Shown here: in pieces, positions 35,071 through 45,074 of the stretch
How positions within the stretch are numbered: position 1 is the stretch's first letter
Layout of the letters: each line of letters starts with the position of its first letter
Source: Hanleya hanleyi
Taxonomy: Eukaryota; Mollusca; Polyplacophora; Lepidopleurida; Hanleyidae
NCBI GenBank assembly: GCA_036873755.1
Contig: JAVTVY010037142.1
Location: 107,917-171,916 of the forward strand
Length of the DNA: 64,000 bases
Direction of reading: 5' to 3'
Notes under the pieces: generated by a model
Told to the model about the DNA's origin: nothing
Seen by the model: the letters and a program-made list of their open reading frames with translations, nothing else
The model's database searches: none
Program-made: the position numbers and the translations under genes

Positions 35071-37773
35071 ATGTATGCTGATGTAGAAAGTACCAACGAT
35101 CTTCAGAATCTGCCTTTTTTCGCTGAGAATGCCTTTGAGACCACCATCCCTAACACTCAAGATAAAAGGGATACTTTTCTAGAGGGGTTCGAAAACATGT
35201 GCTTCAACCCATTAGATTTGAATGATGCAGACAATCATACATACATCACAGACGACACCTCGTATGAAGCATCACATTGGAATAAGATTAGCAATCAACA
35301 GTCTAATTATTATATTGAAGACACATTTAACTCCAATATAAAACAAAACAATATAACTGATAACCAAGCCATATCGTTCATCCATTTTAATGCTGGAAGC
35401 CTCAAAAAACATTTTACCGAAATAGTGGGACTTGTCCGTAACCTTGATTTCAATTTTTCCGTAATTGGAATGTCCGAGAGCTGGCTTAATCCAGTCACCG
35501 AGTCACTGTATACCATACCTGGATATGAACCATACACTTCCTCTAGAAAAAACAGGAAAGGCGGTGGCCTAGTGCTATACATGTACGTCAATAATAATTA
35601 CACTTGTACTGTTCGCGACGACCTGTCATATATAGATGACAATGGAGAATATGAATCGCTTTTTGTTGAATCACAAATAAACCAAACAGTTTACTTATTT
35701 GGTATTATATATCGACCTCCGGATAAAAATGTCAATTATTTTAACTCTCATATGTCGGATATTATGCAGACCATCAAAAATGAAAAGAAAAAATGCGTTA
35801 TCATGGGAGATTTCAATATTGATTTATTTAAAACAGACCGCCATGGACCGTCTAAAGAATTCATAGAAAATATGAAATCAAATTATTTCTTTCCTAAGAT
35901 AACCAAACCAACTCGGGTCAAATCCAATTCCGCTTCTTTAATCGACAATATTTATTCAAATTTCCACGAAGGTGGACTTCTCTCTGGTATACTTCTTTCA
36001 GATGTGACCGACCATTTTCCTGTATTCCATATAAATAAGAGTATAGATGAGATCAGTTCTAAAGAATCGAGTTTTAGTTATCGTAGGACATCCTCTGAGC
36101 AAAAACAAACGTTTATAGAAAAAATTAAGAATACTAACTGGAGTCAAGTCATCGATTCAGATCCTTCCGATGTGGATACTGCTCTGGATCTATTTCTGAA
36201 CGAATTTAGCACAATATACAATGAATGTTTCCCTCTTATCACAAAAATAGTAAAAAAGGCAAAAATATCGAAACCCTGGATAAGTTATGGCATATTAAAA
36301 TCAATCCGTGAGAAAAATCGGCTATTCAAACTCCACATCAACAGGAAGAACGACGACATAACCCATCAATATAAGCGATACAGGAACAAATTAAATCATA
36401 CGCTTCACTTGGCTAAAAAGAAATACTATGAGGATAAGTTTAATCAGACAAATAACGATATTAAAGGCACTTGGAAGACATTAAATGAACTTTTGAACAG
36501 AAACAAATCCAGTAAGTTGCCTTCTGTTTTCAGTGTTGATGGTCTCCAGATCTCTGATCCGGAAACAATTGCCGATAGTTTTAATACTTATTTTACTAAT
36601 ATTGCACGAGATCTCGATGACAAGCGCCCCACTCCGTCAATCTGTTTTGAGGAGTTTCTGGATAAACAGTTTGATATAGAATTTCAGCTGGAACCCAGTA
36701 ACCCGGACGAAATAATGGAAGTTCTTACAGATTTAAAAAATAGCGCACCTGGCGTTGACCAGATACGAATATCTGTTGTAAAACTGGTCTCCACGTACAT
36801 AGCGGTTCCCCTTTCGATGATAATAAACTTATCTTTTCGGTCTGGAATTGTCCCAAATTCCTTAAAAACTGCCAAAGTTACACCTATCTATAAATCTGGC
36901 CCAAGGTGTCTCATTGAAAATTATCGACCCGTATTTGTTCTACCATGCTTTAGTAAGATATTTGAAAAGCTAATGGTGACACGAATGACTAGCTTCCTAG
37001 AAGACAACAACATCCTGGTTGGTGATCAGTTTGGATTTCGAGCAAATCACTCCACTTGTTTAGCCGTTCTATCACTACAAGAAAAATTAATCACCGCGAA
37101 AGAAGCTAAACATTATAGTATCGCAACATTTCTGGACCTATCAAAAGCATTTGATACCGTTAATCATGACATACTTTTAAAAAAATTGGATTATTATGGG
37201 TTCCGTGGCATACAAAATGACTGGTTCCGCAGTTATTTAACATCTCGCTCGCAAATGACATCTTACAATAATACACTATCTAAGTCACTACCTATAACTT
37301 GCGGTGTTCCCCAAGGATCTATATTGGGCCCATTATTATTTCTCATTTACATTAACGATATAGTGAATGTCTCATCTTTATTGAACACCATTCTCTTCGC
37401 TGATGATACATGTGTTCACCTATCTGGATTGGATCCCGTTGCTTTATCTGAAAATATTTGTATAGAACTTGACAAACTCAAGTGTTGGTTTCAATGTAAT
37501 CGACTAACGTTAAATACAAAGAAAACGAAGTTTATGTTCATAAAACTCGCCAAAAGATGTCGCGATATACCTGGACTAAATATTCGCATATCTGGAAATA
37601 ACATTGAGCAAGTAGATAACTTTAAATTTCTCGGGGTCTACTTCAATGATAAATTGAATTGGACAACACATATTACAGAACTATCCAAGAAGATATCAAG
37701 AAATATTGGAATTATTAATCACGTCAAAGAACATTTGAATAAAAAAACTTATTTATTTTGTATTACTCGTTAA
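35071..37773 (+). CDS. LINE endonuclease/reverse transcriptase polyprotein
   Basis: 900 codons from an ATG. Residues 1-100 are acidic and unrecognised. About 101-320 is an APE endonuclease: FIHFNAGSL, GMSESWLN, GIIYRPPDKN, IMGDFNIDLF, then SASLIDNIYSN and SDVTDHFPVF, so all key N, E, D and H motifs are visible. About 540-830 is a reverse transcriptase: [58 protein letters not shown] and the catalytic FADD at residues 776-779. The product would nick target DNA and prime cDNA synthesis from the element's own RNA. The frame ends early because of a one-base frameshift near 37750; homologous sequence continues at 37758. No ORF1-type zinc-knuckle protein is seen upstream. The motif set fits the CR1/L2/Jockey group; the exact clade needs a tree. 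Confidence 0.93.
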   Translation: MYADVESTNDLQNLPFFAENAFETTIPNTQDKRDTFLEGFENMCFNPLDLNDADNHTYITDDTSYEASHWNKISNQQSNYYIEDTFNSNIKQNNITDNQAISFIHFNAGSLKKHFTEIVGLVRNLDFNFSVIGMSESWLNPVTESLYTIPGYEPYTSSRKNRKGGGLVLYMYVNNNYTCTVRDDLSYIDDNGEYESLFVESQINQTVYLFGIIYRPPDKNVNYFNSHMSDIMQTIKNEKKKCVIMGDFNIDLFKTDRHGPSKEFIENMKSNYFFPKITKPTRVKSNSASLIDNIYSNFHEGGLLSGILLSDVTDHFPVFHINKSIDEISSKESSFSYRRTSSEQKQTFIEKIKNTNWSQVIDSDPSDVDTALDLFLNEFSTIYNECFPLITKIVKKAKISKPWISYGILKSIREKNRLFKLHINRKNDDITHQYKRYRNKLNHTLHLAKKKYYEDKFNQTNNDIKGTWKTLNELLNRNKSSKLPSVFSVDGLQISDPETIADSFNTYFTNIARDLDDKRPTPSICFEEFLDKQFDIEFQLEPSNPDEIMEVLTDLKNSAPGVDQIRISVVKLVSTYIAVPLSMIINLSFRSGIVPNSLKTAKVTPIYKSGPRCLIENYRPVFVLPCFSKIFEKLMVTRMTSFLEDNNILVGDQFGFRANHSTCLAVLSLQEKLITAKEAKHYSIATFLDLSKAFDTVNHDILLKKLDYYGFRGIQNDWFRSYLTSRSQMTSYNNTLSKSLPITCGVPQGSILGPLLFLIYINDIVNVSSLLNTILFADDTCVHLSGLDPVALSENICIELDKLKCWFQCNRLTLNTKKTKFMFIKLAKRCRDIPGLNIRISGNNIEQVDNFKFLGVYFNDKLNWTTHITELSKKISRNIGIINHVKEHLNKKTYLFCITR

Positions 37774-38231
37774 TTTATCCATACATTTCGTATTGCAACC
37801 TAGTTTGGGGTAATACTTACCATACTCATTTGCATTCTCTCGTAATGCTTCAAAAGAGAGCTATACGGGTAATATCACTCTCAGGCAAACTGGAGCACAC
37901 CGGCCCTCTATTCTCAAAATTGAACATTCTTCCCCTCCTATATTTGAATGATTATCATACACTTTTGTTTGTTCACAAATTTGTCCACCACCCAAATACA
38001 TTACCGGTTTCGATGCGTTCTATCTTCACGAGAATTGCAGAGGTCCATCACTATTCTATTAGACAATCCAACTCTAACCTGTACAGACCATTTTATCCTA
38101 CCGACATTACTTACTATTCTTTGAAAATAAAGGCACCAAGAGTCTGGAATAGTTTGTCCTCTCTACTTAAAGAAATCTGCTCAATATCTCTCTTTAAATC
38201 AAAGCTGAAAGTACATCTGTTAGAGAAATAA
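37758..38231 (+). pseudogene. LINE C-terminal part, out of frame with the main ORF
   Basis: This continues the LINE protein in another frame. 'LIYPYISYCNLVWG' corresponds to 'MIFPYSSYCNLL' in the minus-strand LINE, and the domain ends with 'APRVWNSLSSLLKEI' and 'FKSKLKVHLLEK', a conserved C-terminal pattern of this LINE group. The break is a single-base loss in an A/T-rich stretch at about 37745-37757. It could be a true mutation or an assembly error. The stop at 38229-38231 is the natural end. Confidence 0.85.
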
Positions 38232-38641
38232 CGTTAAAACTGATTTTTGTTTATGCTGGCAGACTTGCATGCACGTAGTACTATTATCGAGAATGTTCAT
38301 GTGCTTGATTTGTTCGTGTATTGTTGTGTACGTTTTATTCTATTGTTCACTTATTTTCATCTCGATTACCGTCTCGTTGCATGCATAGTCCAACCAGCGT
38401 GTATGCTATCGACAGGAGATGCACGCGGAATGATTAATTTATACAATACTTCTTAAATGTTCGCCAATACTATTTAAGCTATTTTGTTTAGTAATATAGG
38501 GATAAAACAAGCCCCATGGGGTTTTAATCCCGCCAATACATATTTATTTATATCGGCTAACCTATTTTGAATATTGTTGGTAACTATCGCCGAACTGTAT
38601 AATCTTTTTTATTATATTGGTGAATAAATGAAATGAAATGA

Positions 38642-38925
38642 AAAGGGTCGGGCGAGGGCTAGTTTGGGAGATAGAGGGTGCGGCTCGGCGCCCTGGGGAT
38701 GGGGAAATGCTCTTCTTGAGGGTAGTGGTAGGTGTGCTGACATGAAAGCCATAGAAAGCTCTCTGTACATGAAACAACCACACTGTGACAACTGCATGCC
38801 ATCATCTATCAGTCCGAAAAACCACAAGGTGGAATTCAATTCAGGAAATTGATCATATGCACTGTGTGCACTCAAACTTTAGGAACTCAGCTGTAATTAA
38901 TATAGTAAGCTACACGTGTGGACAC
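38642..38925. other. Short stretch after the LINE
   Basis: It is G-rich at 38644-38730 ('GGGTCGGGCGAGGGCTAG'). Overlapping frames on both strands have no recognised domain. Confidence 0.4.
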
Positions 38926-38927
38926 AA

Positions 38928-39365
38928 ATGGTTCCTGCAGAAGCTTTAGGGTAAATCATATGATGTGAGATACAATTATTTGATAGCAAAATTGAAGGAA
39001 ATGTTGTCCTTCATTCATGATGACACGAATTTTTTTTAAAAACCGGGTTCAGTATTTCATGTTATACATCTGAAATAAAATATGGTTCTGCAAAAGCTTT
39101 AGGGTAAATCATATGATGTGGATTACAATTATTTGATAGCAAAATTTAAGGAAATGTTGTCCTTCATTTAAGATGACACGAAATTAAAAAAACAGGGGTT
39201 CAGTACTGCTGGGATTTCCCCGCCAGTTATTTCATATTATACTTCTGAAATAAAATATGGTTCATGCAAAAGATTTAGGGTAAATAATATGATGTGGAAT
39301 AGAAGAACTGGACAGCAAATTTAAGAAAATGGTGTCCTTCATTTAAAGCAACCTGAAATTCAAAA
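38928..39365. repeat. ~150-180-bp tandem repeat, three units
   Basis: Units start near 38929, 39081 and 39259 with 'TGGTTC(C)TGCA'. They share 'TTTAGGGTAAATCATATGAT' and 'GAAATGTTGTCCTTCATT' blocks. Confidence 0.88.
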
Positions 39366-39479
39366 CCAACAGCGAGAAGCGGAAGAAAGAAGAAAAATGA
39401 CAAACGCATTTAGGGATGACTAATTATTAGACAAAGCATTTGGAAGTTATCGCTTGTGAAGAATTTGAATGGAAACCAC

Positions 39480-39990
39480 GGACATGCACAGAAGATTGGA
39501 ACAAGATCCAGTGGCGCCACCTTCAGGTGGATCTTGCTGAAACGCAATACCAACCCATGTCTGGTCACAAGGAATGTATATGCTAAATTTCGAAGGAATC
39601 CGACAAAGCTTTTGGAAGTTATCGCCTGTGAAGAATTTGAACAGACATCCACAGACTCAAAGAGAGCAAGACCCATTTTAACTGGAACGGACACGAAGAA
39701 GCGAAACTCAGTGGCGCCACCTTCAGGCAAATGTTACTGAAATCCGAATTTCTGAAGAATCCAAGAAAGCGTTTGGAAGTTATTGCTTGTAACTGACATC
39801 CACGGACACAAAGAAGCAAGATCCATTTTGACCCAGTGGCGCCACCTTCAGGCAGATGTTGCTGAAATGCGATACCAACTATGCCGAATTTCGGAAGAAT
39901 CCAACAAACCGTTAGGAAGTAATCATTCGAACAGACATGCACGGACATCCACGGACATCCACGGACATGTACGGACACATAGAAGCAAGA
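39480..39990. repeat. Second GTGGCGCCACC array
   Basis: AGTGGCGCCACCTTCAGG occurs near 39511, 39712 and 39836. Each is followed by GCTGAAA-type and 'TTTGGAAGTTATCGCCTGTG'-type blocks. It is related to the 31605-33620 array through the palindrome and the order of flanking blocks. It ends in short CACGGACATC repeats at 39940-39975. Confidence 0.82.
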
Positions 39991-39999
39991 ACCATTTTA

Positions 40000-40640
40000 A
40001 CGCGGCAAAAACGTTTCTGGCGACAAAAAACGTTTCTGGCGGTATATGCTGTAGCTTAGCCCATTGTTAATCGAACTAAATGCTGAATCGTGCGGTCCGC
40101 TTCAGCCAGACGCCATCGCCCATAAGTTGATCCTTATTGTCGAATTTAGCTTAGGGCTAAACTGGTGGTGGCATTCGGTTCTATACCGTATATTGTGGGA
40201 AGAGTATTCATGTGTTATTGCGGGGGAAGATAAACACACTCGCCCCATACTTGGAGTGAGATTTTTCTGTAGAGTGGCCAATACTGCTGCGGTCGAAAAT
40301 TATGCCCTGTACGCCCCATGTATTTGCACACGACACGCAATACACCGGATGCTAGGATGTACACTGGTACCCCTGAGACGGAAACAGCGGATCAAAGAGG
40401 GTCAAACACGATCAAATTATTTCAGAGGACATTGAACAAACGGATTCAAAAGACATCGCATACCCGAATCTCGGCGTTGACAAACAACTGCTTTTAAAGT
40501 TTCATTGAAAATAAGAGCAATAACTACAATATTATCATCAAAAATAATAATCGAGTATTAAGTCTGTCTTTATTCTAACGTTTAACGGAATAAAACAAAG
40601 GACGAAACCATTACATGAAACACTGACCACATGGAAATAC
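40000..40640. other. Stretch with one unsupported reading frame
   Basis: A 123-codon plus frame (40064-40435) has no recognised domain, no good start context and no splice support. I do not call it a gene. Confidence 0.4.
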
Positions 40641-41352
40641 GCGAACAGAATTTGAATTGAATTGAATTGAATTTTTATTCACCAATCAAATGAATATGTA
40701 TATACAAAAATATGGTATCAATTATTACAAAATCTGAGCAAACAATATAATCTACATGCAGCACAATAAAGTGATTGGCGGGAATAAGACCCCAGGGGGC
40801 TTGTGCTATCCCTGTAGGAAAAGTGGGTAGCATTCATATATATAAATATATATAAATATATCATTTATAATACACATTTCTGATTTACTTTATAATATAT
40901 GGTGATTAGTGAATAATATTAGCTCTCTATTGACTTTTTTAAAAATAATTTATCTTTACAGCCTTAGTTGCGATAATGGGGTTCAAATTTCTAGTAAATA
41001 TGTTTTTAGTTTGGATTTGAATAAGGAGGTGGATTCGATACATTTGATCAAAGAAGGTAGTTTGTTCCACTCTTGAGGCCCTGTAGTTTTTGTGGTATAA
41101 TATGACAAATTTGATTTATAGATGGGTCGGTAGAGGTTCAAATTTTGGCTTCTAGTTTGGTAACGGTGTACATCTGATTGTTTCGTAAGGCAATTTTGGA
41201 AGCTTATAGGTAGTAATTCTGGGTGGTTATAGAATTTTCAATTTTATAAATAATGGTAATGCATGGTCTGGCTTTTTAGATGTAGTTATCACTCGCAATG
41301 CTCGTTTCTGCAACATGATTAGCGGATTCAAATGAGTTATATATGTATTCCC

Positions 41353-41940
41353 CTAGAGAAGGTTACAGTAAGACGAATAAGGGAATATCATTGAGTAGTA
41401 TAATATGTATAATGTTTTCTTATTTATTGAATTTCTTAAATAATTAATGATTCCGATATTTCGTGAAATTTTATTACAGATATAATTTATGTGTGATTTC
41501 CAGTTTAGTTCCTCGTTAAAAAAGACGCCCAAAAACTTTAATGTACTGACACGTTCAATTTGATGTCCAGAAATAGCTAATTCGACATTATCAATTGATC
41601 GCTTTCGGCTATTTGGCTTAATGATAATATACTTTGTTTTCTTTACATTCAGTGATAGACGGTTACAACAGAACCAGTTATGTATTTTATGTAATTCCTC
41701 AGACATGATTTTAATGGTATCAGCAAGGTGTTCAGAAGAATATACAGTACTGGTATCATCAGCGAAGAGAATAATTTTAAGTAAGTCTGTAGCTCTATTC
41801 AAGTCGTTTATGTATATAAGGAAGAGTATGGGTCCTAGAATTGATCCCTGAGGAACCCCGATTTCAACAGGTGAACAATTTGAGGAACTGCCATTATAGA
41901 CTACAGTTTGTGACCTATTTCGACTGGTCACGAAATCCAT
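41353..41940 (-). pseudogene. LINE reverse transcriptase, distal part
   Basis: 195 codons with GVPQGSILGPILFLIYINDL, the catalytic ILFADDTSTVY, and 'KFLGVFFNEELNWKSHI'. It ends in 'MIFPYSSYCNLL' at a stop, so it lacks about 150 C-terminal residues present in the plus-strand relative. It is separated from the proximal RT part by a frameshifted gap (41940-42116) in which '[14 protein letters not shown]' is readable in another frame. Confidence 0.88.
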
Positions 41941-42115
41941 AATGTTCTAGCTTAGAGAGAAGAATATTGTGATTCACGGTGTCGAAAGCTTTGGATAGGT
42001 CTAAGAATGATACAATGCTGAAATTTTTAGATTCTTTTGCAGATGCGAGTATATCATACAAAGAACACGCAGCCATGGAAGTAGAGTGGTTGGTCCTAAA
42101 ACCATATTGATTTTT

Positions 42116-42781
42116 TTAGATTACATCATTTGCTTCTAAAAATTCTGTTATCATCGTAGCAGCAAGCTTCTCAAGTATTCTGCTAACACACGATAAGATA
42201 GATATTGGTCTATAGTTCGACAGGATTGATTGGTCTTCAGATTTAAATATGGGTGTTATTTTAGCAGATTTACAGACGTCAGGGACAATACCAGAGAAAA
42301 AGGAAAGGTTCATAATTAAAGTAAGAGGCTCGGCGATATGATCAGACACTAATTTTACAAGTGACATCCGGATATCATCTAACCCAGGTGCGGCTGATTT
42401 CATATTCATTATTGTAGTTTTAACAATTTCTGAGGTTACTGGAGAGAAATGGAAATCATTAGGAACTCGAGTATCAAGATACGTTCGGAAAAAAGAAAGG
42501 TTCATAATTAAAGTAAGAGGCTCGGCGATATGATCAGACACTAATTTCACAAGTGACATCCGGATATCATCTAACCCAGGTGTGGCTGATTTCATATTCA
42601 TTATTGTAGTTTTAACAATTTCTGAGGTTACTGGAGAGAAATGGAAATCATTAGGAACTCGAGTATCAAGATACGTTCTGAAACTGGTGTCAGTTTTAGG
42701 TATTTCGGAATTAGTTTCATCATGTTCGGCAAGATGTAGTCGGTAGAGTCGATCGAGTTTAAGATCGCAGATGTGATCCAC
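42116..42781 (-). pseudogene. LINE reverse transcriptase, proximal part with in-frame duplication
   Basis: 221 codons carrying 'APGLDDIRMSLVKLV', 'SAKITPIFKSEDQ' and 'NYRPISILSCVSRILEKL'. A 64-residue segment from 'FFRTYLDTRVPNDFHF' to 'LTLIMNLS' occurs twice in tandem, differing at about one residue. In DNA, the 192-bp unit repeats at about 42307 and 42499. The duplication doubles RT motif region 0-1 and would very likely inactivate the enzyme. It ends at a stop in 'EANDVI'. Confidence 0.9.
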
Positions 42782-43204
42782 GGTTTTATGATTTTTCGTT
42801 TAAAGGCTGTAATATTTGTCAAAGGGAAGCAATCATTATATATGTTTGTAAATTTTATAACGAAGTGTTCCAGGGTCAAGCTGGGGTCAGTGCCATCGTG
42901 CTCATTTTCAATCCAGCTACTGTCCCGGACTGTTTGTATAAATCTTTCCTTTTGTTCCTTTGTAAATTTGCGATACGTGATACTGTGTTTAGGTGGTGTA
43001 CAGCTGTAACTGGTTTTCAGAATATGGAAAACTGGGAAGTGGTCAGTGATGTCAGTTAGAACGATACCGGATAACAGATTTTCCTGGTGAAAGTTAATAA
43101 AGACGTTATCAATTAGAGTTGCTGAGCGGGATCGGACTCTTGTCGGTTTAGTAATTTGGGGAAAGAAATAATGGGATTTCAGGGTTTCAAGAAAGCAGAG
43201 AAAT

Positions 43205-43780
43205 AAACGGGAGACCTCAAAATACCTTTAACAAATAATGGAAATAAAACACAATTTGATAGTTTTTGACAGGCGTTTGGACAACTGACTTTCCTTTGAG
43301 TCTTGAATGATAGAGTAATTAATTTGTCAAATCTCTTCAATGCGGACTCAGAGTGAAAGGATGTAATATGCCCATGGGAATTATTCGCTAACGACACAAT
43401 TCAAACTGATTGACTTAGGCATGCTAAGGTAAACGTCTGGTTCTGACATGTCACCCTAACCGCCGTAGAGATATAGACGCCGATCAGAAAAAAACGTCGA
43501 CAATTTTATTACATTTCACGATATCCTGGCCGTTTCCGACCACCTTCAAACTAAAGACTCGTAATGTCCGTGTCAAACGCACGCTTCCTGGAGATTGTGC
43601 TAGAGATTGTCTAAATGGACCGTCTAACCAAGAACAAAATACCAAGTAGACCTATGTATTTGAAGACAGTTCTTCTTGTGTGCGCTTACATGTATTCGAC
43701 GTTTCCATTGCGTTAATTCTAATTCTTATTGGATAGTTAATTTGCTCTTTAAAATTGTTATGGGTTTTTCTTTCGTGTGG
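43205..43780. other. Stretch with a dispersed-repeat copy
   Basis: 43455-43620 is a member of the dispersed family seen at 13740-13870 and 23765-23890 ('GAGATATAGACGCCGATCAG', 'GTGTCAAACGCACGCTTCCT'). Nothing else is recognised. Confidence 0.45.
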
Positions 43781-43783
43781 TTC

Positions 43784-43897
43784 AGTTATCTCTTAGAAAG
43801 AAGAGGGATAGGTAAAGAATAATGGTCATTGACTAGGATTAGTTATCTCTTAGAAAGAAGAGGGATAGGTAAAGAATAATGGTCATTGACTAGGATT
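43784..43897. repeat. Perfect 57-bp tandem duplication
   Basis: Two copies without a visible difference start with AGTTATCTCTTAGAAAGAAG at 43784 and 43841. This implies a very recent event or an assembly artefact. Confidence 0.95.
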
Positions 43898-43929
43898 TTA
43901 TGTAGAGGACATAATCATGTCTTGCTGAC

Positions 43930-44105
43930 ATAATTTAAAACTATTGACCGCTTCTCTCTTGTACGAAACCATCTTGAGTTTTTAATTTTTTTTTTATCTC
44001 ATTAATATTTGGTGCTGTAATACGAAATAGGTCTTTCGATTATTGACGGAAAAACTCTTTTATGGGCGATGGCTGAATATTGAATGTCGGATCTGACGCT
44101 TGCTA
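43930..44105 (+). repeat. Penelope-like distal 3' tail fragment
   Basis: 'ACTATTGACCGCTTCTCTCT', 'TTTGGTGCTGTAATACGAAA' and 'AGGTCTTTCGATTATTGACG' follow the order of the 3' UTR in the 47947-50180 element, read in the opposite genomic orientation. Confidence 0.7.
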
Positions 44106-44182
44106 TTGGGTACCTCAACTGGCCGTAAATATTGCTAGCGCGTGTAAATTACGCCGAGGAATTGCTTGAAATTCGTGAAGTT

Positions 44183-44425
44183 ATTTGTTTGAGCTGATCT
44201 GTCATCACAGCTCCCGAGATAAGCGTATCTAATTCCGCTTAAGCCGCTACTACGGGTCGTGTGGATACTTCATGAACAGCATGAAGTCTCCACATGTACA
44301 GCTGCTGTAAAAGCGCGGCTGAGATACTAAGGCTACGTCCGAGAATCCACAATATTCTCTGGTCTGAATGTAAGGTGCTGAGGGAAGCTTTACCGTAGAG
44401 TCATATGGTTTCGTTTTAGTCGCCA
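44183..44425 (+). repeat. Penelope-like proximal 3' UTR, divergent subfamily, copy 2
   Basis: This is a close match to 5368-5605 over ~240 bp: 'GATCTGTCATCACAGCT', 'TAATTCCGCTTAAGCCG', 'CTGAGATACTAAGGCTACGT' and 'GTAGAGTCATATGG'. Confidence 0.8.
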
Positions 44426-44699
44426 GAGGTTGTCAATTTTTTCCACCTCTTGCATATCGCTCCGATTTACAGACAATATTTTGGACTCACCGACATTCAG
44501 CTCTACCAACACTTTATCTGAATATCAACCAATCGTAGGGCTAGCCTGTCCCATAGTCCGATACATTCGCCCGACAGGCTGCATCGATGGATTAGTTCAT
44601 TGTTACCTTCATGTTGTAGGTGTGTCCTAATTTATCGCAGTCACGCTTTGAAAATCAAGTTGTATCTACCGATCTATTCAATACATAATTATCAATCAG

Positions 44700-45070
44700 C
44701 TCAGAGAGCTTGTCGTAAGAGGCGACCAACTGGGGCACCCATGGGGATCCAAGGTGTGAAAAGGAATAGGACCCCACCCGTGGGGTCTCGGGTGTGAAAA
44801 GGAATAGGACCCCACCCGTGGGGTCTCGGGTGTGAAAAGGAATAGGACCCCACCCGTGGGGATCCCGGGTGTGAAAAGGAATAGGACCCCATCCGTGGGG
44901 ATCCCGGGTGTGAAAAGGAATAAGACCCCACCCGTGGGGTCTCGGGTGTGAAAAGGAATAGGACCCCACCCGTGGGGTCTCGGGTGTGAAAAGGAATAGA
45001 ATCCACCGTCGTGATATGACTGAAATAGTGTTGAAAGCGACGTTAAATCATATTCACTCACTCAATCAGC
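44700..45070 (-). mobile_element. SINE-like element with an expanded internal minisatellite
   Basis: The element is bounded by 'GCTTGTCGTAAGAGGCGACC' (44708) on one side and, on the other, 'GTCGTGATATGACTGAAAT' plus 'GCGACGTTAAATCA' plus 'TCACTCACTC' (45009-45063). Between them, 44755-45000 holds seven tandem ~38-bp units 'GTGTGAAAAGGAATAGGACC' plus 'CCACCCGTGGGGTCTCGG'. The copy at 55927-56175 has two such units and the one at 53033-53130 has one. Confidence 0.85.
44755..45000. repeat. ~38-bp minisatellite, seven units
   Basis: Each full unit contains GACCCCACCCGTGGGGTC, two perfect 8-base complementary arms around 2 nt. Overlapping reading frames of 97-121 codons on the minus strand come only from the repetition. 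Confidence 0.95.
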
Positions 45071-45074
45071 AGCT

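Larger units (their letters stand above)
34400..38641 (+). mobile_element. Near full-length LINE (CR1/L2/Jockey-like)
   Basis: The element has an APE-type endonuclease and a reverse transcriptase in one long frame (35071-37773). An out-of-frame C-terminus follows (37758-38231). The 3' UTR of about 400 bp ends TTGGTGAATAAA followed by short TGAAA repeats (about 38613-38641). The 5' boundary is not defined: 34400-35070 has no long frame and may be 5' UTR. The minus-strand LINE at 40645-43200 shares the 3' UTR blocks 'CAAGCCCC' plus 'GGGG', 'CCCGCCAAT' and the terminal 'TGGTGAATAAA', but with a different pentamer tail, so the two are related families. The intact frame suggests a fairly young copy. 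Confidence 0.92.
40645..43200 (-). mobile_element. 5'-truncated LINE, related to the plus-strand copy
   Basis: On the minus strand the element starts inside the endonuclease domain: the equivalent of 'SHYFFPQITKPTRV' is near 43170 and 'DITDHFPVF' near 43040. It runs through the RT and ends at a 3' UTR closing with TTGGTGAATAAA plus AATTC repeats (40652-40690 on the plus strand reads as AATTG repeats). It has several frameshifts and an internal 192-bp duplication. The 5' truncation is typical of target-primed reverse transcription. It lies only ~2 kb from the other LINE, in opposite orientation. Confidence 0.9.

Noticed and set aside
40064..40435. 123-codon plus frame
   Set aside because: No recognised domain, weak start and no splice support; length is within chance.
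44655..45061. Three overlapping 97-121-codon minus frames with repeated GSYSFSHP-type motifs
   Set aside because: By-products of the SINE-internal minisatellite.
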